The position numbers and the translations under genes were made by a program. Positions 12,153 to 24,114 of a DNA stretch of 64,000 nt are shown here, one piece after another (the first letter of the stretch is position 1; each line of letters begins with the position of its first letter). Source of the DNA: Gautieria morchelliformis (taxonomy: Eukaryota > Basidiomycota > Agaricomycetes > Gomphales > Gomphaceae); assembly GCA_015179125.1 (NCBI GenBank), contig WHVA01000004.1, forward strand, positions 588,508-652,507. Reading direction: 5' to 3'. Below the pieces are notes generated by a model. That model had not been told where the DNA came from. It was given only the letters and a program-made list of their open reading frames with translations, and searched no databases.

Positions 12153-12157
12153 ATACT

Positions 12158-12316
12158 CACTCTCACAAGCAAATACGACCTAGAGCTATGACACATCGAT
12201 GTAAAAGGAGCATACCTGAATGGAAAGCTCGAAACACTGTGTACATGCGCCAGCCGGAAGGATTCGTCAAACAGGGAGAAGAACACTTGGTCCGCAAATT
12301 GAATAAAGGAATATAT
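12158..12316 (+). pseudogene. copia-1 reverse transcriptase, middle part
   Basis: The RT frame resumes after the insertion and carries the conserved HIDVKGAYLNGKLE block, where the Asp is a catalytic residue, followed by MRQPEGF after a small frameshift. It is interrupted at 12316 by the gypsy element and resumes at 21474 in YGLKQS. Confidence 0.85.
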
Positions 12317-12530
12317 TGTAAATAACCTATGTATCTACATGTACAATAGTTATTACATAATCCCAGTGGGCCCCTTAGGGACCCACTGTATAGTTTATGC
12401 GTGGGAACCGGCCAGCGGTTCCCATCGCATCTTACTCTTACCTGTCACTACGTAGCATTCAGAATACCACTCATTGGTCAAGTTCTGCAGTGCCCTTGTG
12501 ATACAATGTCCTAAGATCGACATCTTTACA
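12317..12530 (+). repeat. gypsy-1 5' LTR (214 bp)
   Basis: Begins TGTAAATAAC, ends CATCTTTACA. It contains an inverted repeat GTGGGCCCCTTAGGGACCCAC that could form a stem. Confidence 0.9.
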
Positions 12531-12668
12531 CCTTTTTGAACTATCCTGCAGTTGATCACCACGTGACCAACCGATAGTGGATTCGAAGCAATCTTGAAAA
12601 AGATCGCTGCGTCGACGACTAAACATTGTTGAGACCCTCCAGTAGACCCTCTACTGTCGGCTGCGAGC

Positions 12669-14909
12669 ATGATGATTCCACGCAGTCGAAGACGGACACG
12701 AGTGATGAGCTCGAGGTCCATGCCCCAGGAGCAGCCCAGCGACATGACGGCTGACGCTACCCTGGACCAAGAGTCCAGGACGATAGAAGACGGAGAGATC
12801 GTAGATCTCACCGCCCTCGTCCCCCCAGTAGAGGACGAGGAAAACCCCAACCACGTCTCGTCGAGCGTGGCCGAGGAAGAGACGATGCCGGGCAATGAGC
12901 CGGCGCCGCCCCCCCATTCCTCTCTGCCCAGAGACAAAGGAAAGGGCAGAGAAGTCTCGCCGTCATCAGATGGTAGAGCAACAACGTCGAGGTGGGCACA
13001 AAGCCACGACTCAAACCAACGCTCACGAAGTAGAGCGATGACGATCGTCCCTGAACGGGGACGACGGCAAAAAAGACGAGCCCCAGACGATGGTCAGGGC
13101 TCGGAATACTTGAGCTCCAGTCGCAAGAGCTTGAGAACTCACACCATTGACAACGAGACGGCAGAGGCCCTGAACAAACAGGTGCAGGCTGCGCTGCACC
13201 GAAGCACGCTGATGTGCCACAAGCACGATCAGCTGGCATCGCAGCTTGACAACGCCACCACCGCCCTAATTGCAATCGGCAAGGAACTCCATCACACGGA
13301 GGAGATCAGGCTGCAAGATGCAGCCATGCTGGAGGACGTCCAGAAAGCCCTCCGCCCACACGGGGAACGCGACACAACTCGTCCGAGCTCGCGACAGTCC
13401 GCAGCCAATGAATGCAGTCACGACGCGGAAGACCCGCGCCGAAAGGAGCGGGACAAGCAGCAAATGCCGCCGCCAGCCGTCCCGGTTGAACAGGACATAA
13501 GGTTCAGGAATGAACCTCAAGAGCAACCGGCTGCCCCAACGGACAGCCGTAAGACGATCCAACAGATCGTTAGGGAACAGGTCGCCTCAGAGCCTGACTC
13601 TGAAATGACGACCGAGAGCTTAGAGCTCGAAGTCGCACACTGGCAGGGTAAAGAAGCTGCAGCCGCGTGCCGCCACATGTGGGCACTCGAGCTACTAGCA
13701 AAGAACGCTGAAGAAACAGTGGCCCACAGCCACACCGCTCAGCTGCCCAACGAGCAGCTCACATGAGCCGTACAGGACGCACAGCAGGCTGCGGATCCGC
13801 AACCCGGGATTGACCGGGGACACCAGGCATAAAACGCCCCCAGAACCAAGAGCACAAAATGCTCCCGATCCGGGCCCGGGGCCCGTCAGGGCATACAACA
13901 GCCTGCCCCGTGTGGTGTCACAGCCACACGAGCGATCCATGGCCCCAACGGAAGGCCAGGGAATCCCTGACCAGGCCGACGTCATACCAATGGAGCCGTA
14001 CAATGGGATCACACGGATGATCCGCGTGGCATTAGCAGATGCCGCGGACACAGACCCGGAGAAGTCTGTGCTAGCGAAAGCCGGCATGAAATTAGCTCAC
14101 CCCGAGCCATATGCCGGGGGATCTGACCTCGAAGAGTTTGAAATCTTCGTGGCAGCCATCCTACGATGGCTGAAAATGAATTGCCTCCTAGGGCCAACCA
14201 GCATAGACATGCAGGTCAGCTACGTGGGCACTTGCCTCACTGGCGAAGCCCAGGAGTGGTTCCTTCGAAACATAGAACACTTTGATCGCCAGGTCTGCAG
14301 CTGGACGCTGGAAACTGTGATGCAAGGCCTTCAAAAAAGGTTCCTACACACACTGACGTACCATCACGCATCGAATAAATTCGACGCGGTCATGCAGGGC
14401 ATGAAAACCGTCAGGAAATGCTGAACAAGCTCACGAAATACGCGGCACGTATGATACAGCCGCCAGAGGATTACACGTTCCGGAGACGGTTCGTGTCGGC
14501 ACTGCGCGAAACGCTGCGCAACGAAGTCCTCAAAAAGGGCTATAATGCCGAGAGCAGCTCAATAGAGCAACTCTTCAAGACGGCCTGGATGATCGAGGCG
14601 GCATCCCAATGCAACATGGGGGTGCGCCGCACAGAAAGCGCAGCAGCAACGGCAAGCGCTGCCCGGCTTACAGGGAGCAAGCTGTTGACACAAACGGGCC
14701 TGACCAGGCCCAGCCTGTTCTCAAGAAGCGCAACAGGACAACGGCTGCCACCCCCACGCACAGCACAAGCTGGATGCCCACCTGAAGCTAAACAGCCTCA
14801 AGCATCAGGGTCGTCCCCGCGACCTGCCCCACCGGCGAAGGTGTCAGGCCGACCTAACGATCGGCCCAGCAGCGGCCAAAGCAGCACCACGTGCTTCGAA
14901 TGCGGCTAA
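12669..14909 (+). pseudogene. gypsy-1 gag
   Basis: The long N-terminal region (12669-13766, 365 codons) is polar, rich in Arg/Ser/Glu and then heptad-like, suggesting a coiled coil. After a stop at 13764 and a frame change, 13810-14424 holds the Gag core, including YVGTCLTGEAQEWFLRN near residue 138. A further frame change leads to 14418-14909, ending in a zinc knuckle start CFECG where the next codon is TAA in place of a likely Gln codon. The remainder of the knuckle (PGPKRAEC) is readable beyond the stop. Expected role: capsid protein of the virus-like particle. Confidence 0.75.
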
Positions 14910-17900
14910 CCTGGCCCCAAGAGGGCAGAATGCCCCCGGCTTAAGTCCAGTATCAGGACAGCGGCCGCGAGGCACGAAGAGGAGATCAAATATCCGGAGA
15001 CGGATCTCGGACAAAATTCTCTCCATCAAATTGATGAAGAGGGAGAGGGTGATCCCCAACCCAATGACACCCCGGACAACGGAGACGCGCCCGCTGAAGA
15101 GTGGGACCCCGAGCCGTCCCAATACTATGAATGGGACAAGGATGTGGAAGACACCACCTACAGGTCCAGCGTGATCAGGTTTGCACCGGAGGATGAAACT
15201 GCCACGAAAGTCATGGCGGCACGCACGTCGGTCACGCCAGACAAGGCGGCTGAGCCGGTGTATCACCACCGAAGCAAACACAGGATGTGGCCAACGCACC
15301 TGCGCAGTGAGAACCGTACCCTATTGGGGTACTGGGAAATAAACGGCGTAAAAGCCCACTGCCTGCTAGATAGTGGCAGCGAAGGGGTACTGCTATCCCC
15401 CGAAATCACGTGAGCTACAGGGATGAAGACATTCTCCCTGGAGCAGCCAATCGCGCTGCAGCTAGCCTGCATAGGCAGCCATTCCACGATCAACTATGGA
15501 ATGAACACGACCATCAAATTTGGTTGTGAGACATACGACGAATATTTCGACGTAGCAAACATCGAATATTACGACACTATCTTAGGGACACCGTTCCTAA
15601 GGAGATTTGGCATAACCCTGGACTTCTTGAGCCCAGGGACGATCCGCAAGGGGAACGAAGTGATCCCCACGGGCGAGGTCTCTTTCGACGACGATGGATC
15701 GACGAATGAGGACAAGGGGCCACGGGTGAGCAGGATCACCCGGGCACCGAAGCCTAACCTGGCTCATTGAAGCCAGGAGGACGAGTCGCGGGATGACTCA
15801 TCCTCGAACTCACCCTACAACCATAGGGAGAGGCGCTCTCACCTAACAGTGAAAGCGATGGGGAAGAGGAAAGTGGTTCCGTGCGCCGCGGGACCTAATA
15901 GACGCTCACAGCGCCTAATGGCTTCTAAGCCAACCACCACCATCATCCTCACGGATGATGACCTTCCTCGCCTCCACGAGGAATGGATGGAACGAATCAC
16001 GGACTTAGTCAGTGGAATTCCATTAGAACTCCTGCCACTACGAGAGATCAACCATGAGATCAACCTCATCGATCCCAACAAGCACATGCGGTATCGACTA
16101 CCGAAATGCCCCGAACACTTCCGAGAGGAACTGTTGGCTAAGATAGAACGATACACCACTGCAAAGTGGTGGATTCCGGCAGTCGCGCAGCAGGCCGTGC
16201 CCATGCTGTGTGTGCTGAAGAAGAACAGTACATTGCGAACTGTCTTTGATCTGCGCCAGCAGAACGAGAACACGGTGAAGGACGTCACGCCCCTCCCGGA
16301 TCAGGATATCATCTGCAGCGACATGGCTCACTGTCGATATCGAACAAAACTCGATATGTCAGAAGCATATGAGCAGATCCGGATCCATCCAGATCACGTA
16401 GCAAAGATGGCCTTTGCCACGATCCTTGGCACCTTCAGGAGCCAGGTGATACAGATGGGGGACTGTAACGCCCCATCAACATTCCAATGGCTGATGACAG
16501 CCATTTTCCACGACTGCATAGGTCGCTTTGTCCATGTATACATGGATGACATCTTCATATTCTCGCTCTCAATACAAGAGCATGAAGAGCACCTCTACAT
16601 CGTCTTTGACAGACTGAGGAAGAATCACCTTTTTCTGAGCAAGAAAAGGTGGACTTCTATTCCATCCGAATGGAGTGTCTCGGCCATATCATCGATGGCC
16701 GAGGGGTACATGCCGATCAGGACAAGGTGCAACGCATCCGCGAGTGGAGTAGGCCACGGACGTTGAACGACGTCCAGTGTTTCCTTGGGCTGGTACAGTA
16801 TCTGGCACACTACATGCCAGATGTTAGCGCATATACCACCCCACTATCGGGCTGTGCGCATAATAACCGTCCATTCAAATGGACTCCACTACTAGACAAA
16901 TGCTGGCAAAGCATTAAGGCGTTGGCCTGTAAGGCCCCGATCCTGCATCCAGTAGACGCAAGGTGCCCAGAGCCGATCTGGGTAATCACCGATGGGTCAA
17001 AAGCTGGCGTCGGTGCGGTCTACGGCCAAGGTCCTGACTGGAAAACCTGTCGACCTGCCGGCTTCTTGTCAAAGAAGTTCAGCGTTGCTCAGCAACACTA
17101 CCAGACTCATGAGCACGAGACGATCATGGTGCTCGAGGCTCTCATGAAATGGGAGGACAAACTGCTGGGGCAAAGGTTCACCCTCGTCACAGACCACAAA
17201 GGGCTCGAGTACTTCGAGGCCCAGAAGAGCCTATCTGACCGCCAGGTCAGATGGTGGGAGTTTCTCTCCCGGTTCAATTTCAACACCGTTCATGTTGATG
17301 GTGTAGAGAACAAGGTAGCGGACTGCCTGTTGCGCTACTACGAGAATGACACGAGTGATGACAATCACCTGGACCATGTCTTCGTGAACGCAGATGCGTG
17401 TTTAAACCCGGATGGTGAGTTATTTCCCACCGACCAGTATATCAAGCTGCGAACAGCGGCGACAAGACGCTCTAAACGCCTCGCTGAGAAGACAGAGGCG
17501 AGAGTAACGGAATCCGCCGCATTAAACGAGGGCTCACCAGAGCCCGCGAACGTCGCCGCGTCACGCAACGATGACGACGATGATGTCAGAGTCATCGCCA
17601 CAGGAAATGACGGCGCACCCCTGCGCCGGGTCATCGAGCAAGGCGTAGACCTGTCTAAGGTCCTACGAGACGCTACCACAGGGACACCATGTTCACAAAG
17701 ATCATGGCGCACCTGGACGCACACCAGAGATTTGGGATCCGGGACGGGCTGATCTGGACTAAGAACCAGCTCAAAAGAGATGTCATTGCCGTCCCCCGCT
17801 CTGTTCTTCAAGGGGGAAGGAAGCTGATCGAAATCATCATCGATCGGGCACATCAGATAGTCGGCCACTACGGCCATCTGAGACTTCGAACTACGCTCAA

Positions 17901-19136
17901 AGATCATATTGGTGGCCGGGCATGAGCCCAGACATAGAAACGTTCTGCACATCGTGCGCGAGGTGTCAGATGACGAAAACTGGACCACAATGGCCCAAAG
18001 GCCTACTACACAGCCTACCCATTCTGGATAGGCTGTGGCAGTCGATTGGCATCGACTTCATGGGGCCCCTGCCCAAATACAATGACCGTGACTACCTGAT
18101 GGTAGTCATTGACCGACTAACGTCGCTCATACACCTCGTACCAACCACGACAAGCGTGTCAGCCAAGGGAGTAGCCTGGCTGTTTCTGAAGGAGGTCATT
18201 CGACTCCATGGAGTTCCCGACTCCATCGTCTCGGACAGAGACTCAAAGTTCACGTTGATCTTCTGGCGTGAACTACAGTGACTCATGGGGACTAAGCTCC
18301 TCATGTCAACTGCCTTCCATCCCCAAACGGATGGAGCCACCGAGCGGGAAAACCGCTTGATCAGCCAGATATTGCGCGCAGTCATCAGAGACAATCAGAA
18401 GGATTGGGCATTGAAATGCCCAATGGTTGAGGTCGCCCTCAACAGCAACGTCAGCGCGACCACAGGGTTCGCACCTTTCGAGCTGAACCACGGCTATATG
18501 CCGCGGATAGACCTCCCCATAGCCGTGGACACCCCGTTCAAGGGGGTAGCCCGGTTCGCACATCAGGCAAAATGGAACCTGATGGCGGCACACGATGCAA
18601 TCATAGAGCATCGAGTGACGCAAACGTTTCATGCAAACAAGAAACGTATCGCGAGCGACAGGTACGCGGCCAATGACCGCATCTACCTTTCAACACAAAA
18701 CCTAACTCTCCCGAAAGGAAGAGCCAGAAAACTAGTCCCGCGGTACATCGGACCGTACCACGTCATCGAGTCTCACAACGACGCCTCGACGGTGACCCTT
18801 GATCTTCCTGACAAGCTGAAAAGCCGTCGCATTTCCCCGATCTTCCATTCAAGCCTCGTATGGCGATATGAGGCTAACAATGACGAATTGTTCCCTTGTC
18901 GTGAGGCCAAGTCATTTTATGACTTCGGAGCAAATGACGACGAGGAGTGGCTCGTCGACAAGATTATCGCACATCAATGGATAAACTCGACGGACCTGGA
19001 GTTCCAGGTCCGTTGGACCCTAGGTGACGTGACATGGGAACCCATGTCGTCCTGCAAGGACCTTGAAGCCCTAGATAGCTATCTAGAGCTTCAGGGGGTG
19101 AGCAAGCCACGCAACCTCCCCAGACGCCGCTAGACA
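14910..19136 (+). pseudogene. gypsy-1 pol (protease, RT, RNase H, integrase, chromodomain)
   Basis: The protease active site is CLLDSGSEG near 15364. The reverse transcriptase keeps the catalytic YMDD at about 16540. After a one-base frameshift near 16650 the RT thumb and RNase H follow, with VITDGSKAGVG near 16982 and TDHKGLEYF near 17200. Integrase: the His half of the zinc-binding motif near 17847 and CTSCARC near 17948; the DDE residues lie in GIDFMGP (about 18048), VSDRDSKF (about 18229) and the Glu shortly after FHPQTDGATE (about 18312). A C-terminal chromodomain (about 18946-19090) has the aromatic pattern EWLVDKII...FQVRW...TWEP. Stops at 15411, 15768 and 18279 and frame changes near 16650, 17690 and 17910 inactivate it. 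Chromodomains steer integration toward modified histones in this clade. Confidence 0.9.
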
Positions 19137-19146
19137 CGTCTGTCAC

Positions 19147-21221
19147 GTGCATGCCATGGCGCGGTTAAATTTTCACCTCGGATCTTTCCGAGGGCGCATC
19201 GCTTCTTGGAAGCCTACCACCATCATCCCCACAAAGATGATGCCCCCCAAAGAGAGGATAGACGTTGATCCGTCAACGTCCACAACGCGAGCAACGGCCC
19301 CGAGACAGGGGACCGCAGATATTCTCCATGCTCCAGTAGACCAGGAGCACTGGATGATCGTGGGATGGGAGGACACCCTCGCCATCGTCCACCCGGACGA
19401 TTGCGCAACGTGCGCGGACTACGCCGCGCACTTCAGGGCCGCGACAGCCACCCGCAAGGTCAAATTGCGGGACAAAGACATCGGCGACACCGTCGATGCA
19501 GCCTGGGGATGGCTCCCAAGGTGCATCGCGTGTGACACGCGAGAAGAGCTCCTCCGGGACATCCACGACCTCAAAAAAAGGTCAAGGAGTTGGAACGCAC
19601 GGTCGAAGACCGCAACAACGCGCTCAAACCGAGCGTGCCAAGATCAAGGAACTGGAGCCGCAGCTGAGCGCAGCCCAGCTCCAGGTTACCATGGCCCACG
19701 CTGCCTCAAAAATGCCGCGACATGACATGGCCACGGACCCAGCGGCCGGGCCATCATCACATCGCGCGACAGCGCCTTTGCTGGTGTGCGCAACATTGGG
19801 GCTAGCGTCCTGATTGTCGGCGCCGACCCCAACGATGACAACGACGGAAGGGCATAGCGTGCCTTCCGACTCTGCGTACGGCATCCCAGAAGGATGGGAG
19901 TCAGACTCGTCCGTCTGGAAGATGTATGACCCGGAAAGGGCACAGCAGCTGGCAGAGCAGCCAAAGAAAAAGTGCAAGAAGCTGCGCGGCACCCCCAACA
20001 CCATCAATGGGCTAGCCATTGCGAGGGAAAGTGCGATTAGTGCTTACCTAGTGGCGTCATCGTCGCACACTATCAACGACCCCGCCCTTCTACGGCGGAT
20101 AGCACAGGTCGAGGCCCAGTACATCGGGCCTGGCGTGGCCCTGCCTCCACCAGCAGGGACAGTTCACCCTCCCTACCCGGGGAGGGGACGCTCATCCCAC
20201 TCGGAGATCCACCGATCTCCGAGACGGGCCTCCTACCACGGCCGGTATGGAAGGCCCAACAGCGTCGTACTCAATGGTACGACGTCCGCCCGCTCCACGA
20301 CCCACGCTTCATCGAACTCCTAGCGTGGGCAAAAGAAACGCCACAGCTAGCGCGTACGCGCAAGATGATCGGCGTATTTAAACGCATCGAGCGCGAACAA
20401 TGTGCTCGCAATCCCAAAAGGGATTGTCTCATGATAGCGGGCGGTACCCCGCATGCTATCGCGGCCATCCTAAAGGGTTGGATACACAACCCTGAAGGAA
20501 TCCCCATCAGCCATCCGTGACAACGTGGATGGCACCTTCAACCTAGATGACATGGACGTCTGGATGTGGTTGAAGGCCCTTGCGCCCCGGGTCAAAGGGG
20601 TCGCATCACCTCTCAGGGCCAGGCTACTTGACCTGTTCGGCTCGACAGACCAATGGTCGAGCCTCGTCGACACCAGGGAAGGGCTGACGCCTCAGAGCAC
20701 CACCATGCGGCTCTCCATCATGGGCCCATTCCCCGTGGGGGGCCAAGCCGGCCCCGACATCCCCCTCACCGAGATCGCGAGATGGTTGGCCCACTACACG
20801 GGGGTCACTCGTGAGCGAGTGGCACGCATTGAACACTATGTTCAACGCAGCATCACCGGCGCGGCATTCAGTGCTGCCGCCCGCGAGGGCCAACAAAAGG
20901 TCCTCAAGACCAGCCATGTGAGGGCTGCGGTGCCGCGACCCCTCAATCATGCTCAGCTCGACCAAGAGCTGGCGTGCTTCCGGCCCCCTCCTTAGACTGA
21001 GGACCCGGCCGGTTGAGGCCATGCTCCGCGAGGACGCTGGCCTCATCACCCAAGCGGATACCGCCGCTAGTGGTGAGGCTGACCAGCCTCACCCAATCAC
21101 CACCGATGATGCGGAGGTGCCCCTGGAGGAGTCACGTGCTCCACCGGCCCCGTACGACGACGACGTCATCGTATCGGCCACTCTAGAGGACTCCATTATG
21201 GATGACCTCTATGAGTCGTAG
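19147..21221 (+). pseudogene. gypsy-1 extra 3' open region (ORF3), unknown function
   Basis: About 2 kb of clearly coding-like sequence between the pol stop and the polypurine tract. It is split over frames: 19147-19725, 19814-20323, an open stretch at about 20275-20517, 20525-20995 and 20949-21221. It contains a Cys pair (DDCATCADY near residue 85), a Trp-rich block (EHWMIVGWEDTLAIVHP), a likely coiled coil (about 19560-19690), a Pro/Arg-rich linker and a helical, basic C-terminal part ending in an acidic tail. I do not recognise a domain. It sits where an env-like or accessory gene would sit, but I see no signal peptide or obvious membrane segment, so an envelope role is not supported. Confidence 0.6.
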
Positions 21222-21254
21222 TTGACCCCTATAGTTGTCTATAGAGGGGGAGGG

Positions 21255-21468
21255 TGTAAATAACCCATGTATCTACATGTACAATAGTTATTACATAATC
21301 CCAGTGGGCCCCTTAGGGACCCACTGTATAGTTTATGCGTGGGAACCGGCCAGCGGTTCCCATCGCATCTTACTCTTACCTGTCACTACGTAGCATTCAC
21401 AATACCACTCATTGGTCAAGTTCTGCAGTGCCCTTGTGATACAAGGTCCTAATATCGACATCTTTACC
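21255..21468 (+). repeat. gypsy-1 3' LTR (214 bp)
   Basis: Same length as the 5' LTR, with about five substitutions including the terminal base. It is followed by TATAT and the resumed copia-1 coding sequence. Confidence 0.9.
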
Positions 21469-21473
21469 TATAT

Positions 21474-22570
21474 GGACTCAAACAGTCGGGAAGCGTGTGG
21501 CACACGACGCTGAGGGAAGAAATGGAGAAACTGGGGTTCAGAGCAGGAGAGGAAGACAGGACAATATTCTTCAGATTCAGGGAAGGAGATAACATTGAAA
21601 TCGCAGGATTGTATGTGGACGACGGTCTTCTAGCATCGAACTCATTGACTGCAATGGAGAGGATGATCAGAGACATTAGGGGGAGCTTTGACATACAAGA
21701 TTTGTGAGACCGGACACAATTACTTGGCATCCAGATCATCAGGAATCGAGAACGCGGCACCATACACCCAGCCAGCATTCATTAACACTATCGCCAAATG
21801 ATTCTAAATAACACCTGGACATACAGTGAACTCTCCAATGGACCCAAACATCGAACTTTGAGCCTCCACCTCTACATCAGAAATCGTCAACTACGCTTAC
21901 ACATCAATAATCGGAAGTCTGAACTATTACACCGTGGCAACCCGACAAGATATAGCCTACATGGTTAACAGATGCGCACAGTTCTCATCTAAACCTAACA
22001 TCACTCACTGGGAAGCAGCCAAAAGGATTTTACGATATCTACTGAACACCAAAGAATACGGAATAATGTACCTCAGAGAAGGTGATGGGGCCATGGGATT
22101 CGCACACAACCTAGCAGGATACACGGACGAGGACTTCGCAGGGGACAAAGATGACAGAAGATCAACGACTGGATGGGTATTCATGTTTAACAGGGCACCT
22201 ATATGTTGGGCATCAAAGAAACAGATCAGCGTCAGTCAATCAACGATGGAATCAGAGGTAGTGGCAGGATCGTTTGCCTCAGCTGAAAGGATATGGCTTA
22301 TAAGGCTAGGGAGAGACTTTAAACATGAATTTACCCCCATCCCCAATATTCACCGACAACCAATCTGCCATCGCCTTCTCGAATGACAGTGTTAACAACA
22401 GCAGGATGAAACACATTGATATCCACTATCACTACACCAAAGAACAGATTACAGCTGGAAATATCAACCTTCGATATATTAAGACACTCGAGAATCCAGC
22501 TGATGTCCTCACCAAACCGCTGCCAGCTCGCAAGCATCTCCACATCCTCGGAATCCTCGGGATGCGTTGA
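21474..22570 (+). pseudogene. copia-1 pol, last part (RT palm and RNase H)
   Basis: Begins in the YGLKQS block, keeps the catalytic LYVDDGLLAS (about 21612-21640), then decays through stops between 21705 and 21930. A second clear stretch (21934-22330) holds the copia-type RNase H with DFAGDKDDRRSTTGW and SKKQISVSQSTMESE. The frame shifts again near 22325, giving FTDNQSAIAFSND and NPADVLTKPLP before the final stop at 22570. Three frames are needed to read the segment. Confidence 0.9.
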
Positions 22571-22583
22571 ACTTGAGGGGGAG

Positions 22584-23902
22584 TGTTAACAGTACTGAGG
22601 AAATATTATATCAACCCGGTAATTCTATCAACACATTTCTAACAACAAACCAACTCATCTACACACACCCAAATATGCATACATCACTACGACCCATCCC
22701 CGAGATCGCCGAACCCAAACATACGCACTCGATCCAACCCAATCCATACATCCGATCACCCCAATATCACGGAAGCCCACATAACATGCTACGAGAGGGC
22801 AGAATGTTGTGAAGCCCGAGACGAATCAGCAGCCACGAACTGATGCTGCACGTGCGCACACACACCACTTCCCCCACTCCTCATTCCTAACTGATACCTG
22901 CCCCGTTACTTGGCTCCATCTTCCCACTCCATCTCTATATGCCCCATCAATCCTATAGTATATACCTGTACATTTAGGTACTACACGTCCCCATGACTCG
23001 ACTCCACCCTGGCCATAACCCCAGGCATCCATCCCTGTCCATTCTACCGTTCGCTCACAAGTACACGCTCCACAGTCAATCTCAATACCTGCTAGCTAGT
23101 GTTCCAAGTAGTATAAAGTAGCTACCCATGTATGTTGAATAATTAGACAGCATTCTCTGACCCATTCTGAGTAGTTCTCAATCTAAGCCCACTGTAACTC
23201 TCACTGTCCCTCCTGCATAAGTGATACAGGTTACCGAGACATCTGTACACTACAATACGTAGTATAGCCCCGACCAAGCAATTCCCGAGCATCCGCACTA
23301 TCCGCAGGACTAATAATCCATCATCGAGACTCCCTCGAACGTTACCAACACATCCTATTAAAGAGTTTCTATTACAGAACAAGACAGAACACTCCTATTA
23401 ACCCTATCCAAGTGCGCCGAGCCTGACCCAAGTGCCACAGATCTCGAAATCACGTGTCCCAATCAAGGGACGTGACACGACGAGCCGACCCTGCTCTTAG
23501 CTAGACCGTGACTCCTATCCATCCCTGAGACCCATTCCCCCTTTTCAACATTATGTTTTACACCCAAGTAAAACTTGTACAATGTATACCATCACTCCTA
23601 TCCATCTCCATGCACCGCTTTCCCCTTCTCACCCATATATCACTATCTTCCCACAATCTACCAAGAATGCCAAGTCCCACTTGTTGTCAGATAAATAGTC
23701 GACTCCATGTACCCTAATTTAGTAGTGAAATTCGACTTTTAATTGCCTTACATCGCACTAGTTAACTGTCGATAGCGTTTATTGTAAGACACATATACTC
23801 AGTTATATGTGCAGATATTTTGCTATTTCAGACTTTCACTCGATTCATCTCATATTCAGAGATTGAATTATATTACTTTCAATATTATTTTAGATACTAA
23901 CA
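22584..23902 (+). repeat. copia-1 3' LTR, mosaic and interrupted
   Basis: It starts TGTTAACAG immediately after the polypurine tract. The first roughly 213 bp differ from the 5' LTR at about 14 sites, whereas 23385-23902 differs at about 3 of more than 500. A 580-bp insertion lies at the transition. The LTR continues into leader and gag sequence instead of host DNA. Confidence 0.8.
22805..23384. mobile_element. 580-bp insertion in copia-1 3' LTR, LTR-like
   Basis: Flanked by a 5-bp CAGAA at 22800-22804 and 23385-23389 relative to the uninterrupted 5' LTR. It begins TGTTGTGA, as the insertion at 11092 does, and contains AGTATAAAGTAGCTACCCATGTATG near 23108, which resembles the TATA region of that insertion. 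The right end (GAACAAGA) is not a canonical CA end. Confidence 0.55.
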
Positions 23903-23934
23903 AGAGATTAAGAGCCTCAGTCTCTACTCACAAT

Positions 23935-24114
23935 GGCACAGGCATCTACGACGACTCAACCACCACTGAAACACGACATACACAAGTTCCGAGACATCAA
24001 ACCAAAACTCAACAAGAACAATTGGATATCGTGAAAGAGGGAGCTACTCGCAACTGCAAGGGACAGGGGAATCTATAAAACCATCACTGGTACAGACATT
24101 TACCCTACGGACAC
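23935..24114 (+). pseudogene. Truncated second copy of copia-1 gag start
   Basis: Repeats the leader and first 60 codons of copia-1 gag at an exact offset of 16080 bp, including the same in-frame TGA (24032-24034, matching 7952-7954). It stops abruptly at about 24114, where another LTR sequence begins. The shared nonsense codon shows that this copy and the 5' copy derive from one already defective source. Confidence 0.85.

Larger units (their letters stand above)
12317..21468 (+). mobile_element. Complete Ty3/gypsy chromovirus (gypsy-1) inside copia-1
   Basis: 9152 bp with 214-bp LTRs (TGTAAA...TTTACA) and a 5-bp duplication TATAT at 12312-12316 and 21469-21473. The last base of the 3' LTR reads C instead of A. 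The LTRs differ at about five positions. Order: gag, protease, RT, RNase H, integrase, chromodomain, then a further open region of about 2 kb before the polypurine tract AGAGGGGGAGGG (21243-21254). Several stops and frameshifts make this copy inactive. It is clearly more GC-rich than the copia host element. Confidence 0.92.
7089..23902 (+). mobile_element. Degenerate Ty1/copia retrotransposon (copia-1), multiply interrupted
   Basis: LTRs begin TGTTA and end TAACA. The internal region has, in order, Gag, zinc knuckle, protease, integrase, reverse transcriptase and RNase H, the copia order. It is interrupted by a 1061-bp insertion (11092-12152), a complete gypsy element (12317-21468) and a 580-bp insertion in the 3' LTR (22805-23384). 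Multiple stops and frameshifts show it is dead. The polypurine tract TTGAGGGGGAG lies at 22573-22583 directly before the 3' LTR. Beyond the 3' LTR the sequence continues into a second copy of the leader and gag start. Confidence 0.9.

Noticed and set aside
19147-21221. Envelope gene in gypsy-1
   Set aside because: The position would fit, but no signal peptide, fusion-peptide-like segment or transmembrane helix is visible, and fungal Ty3 elements rarely carry env.
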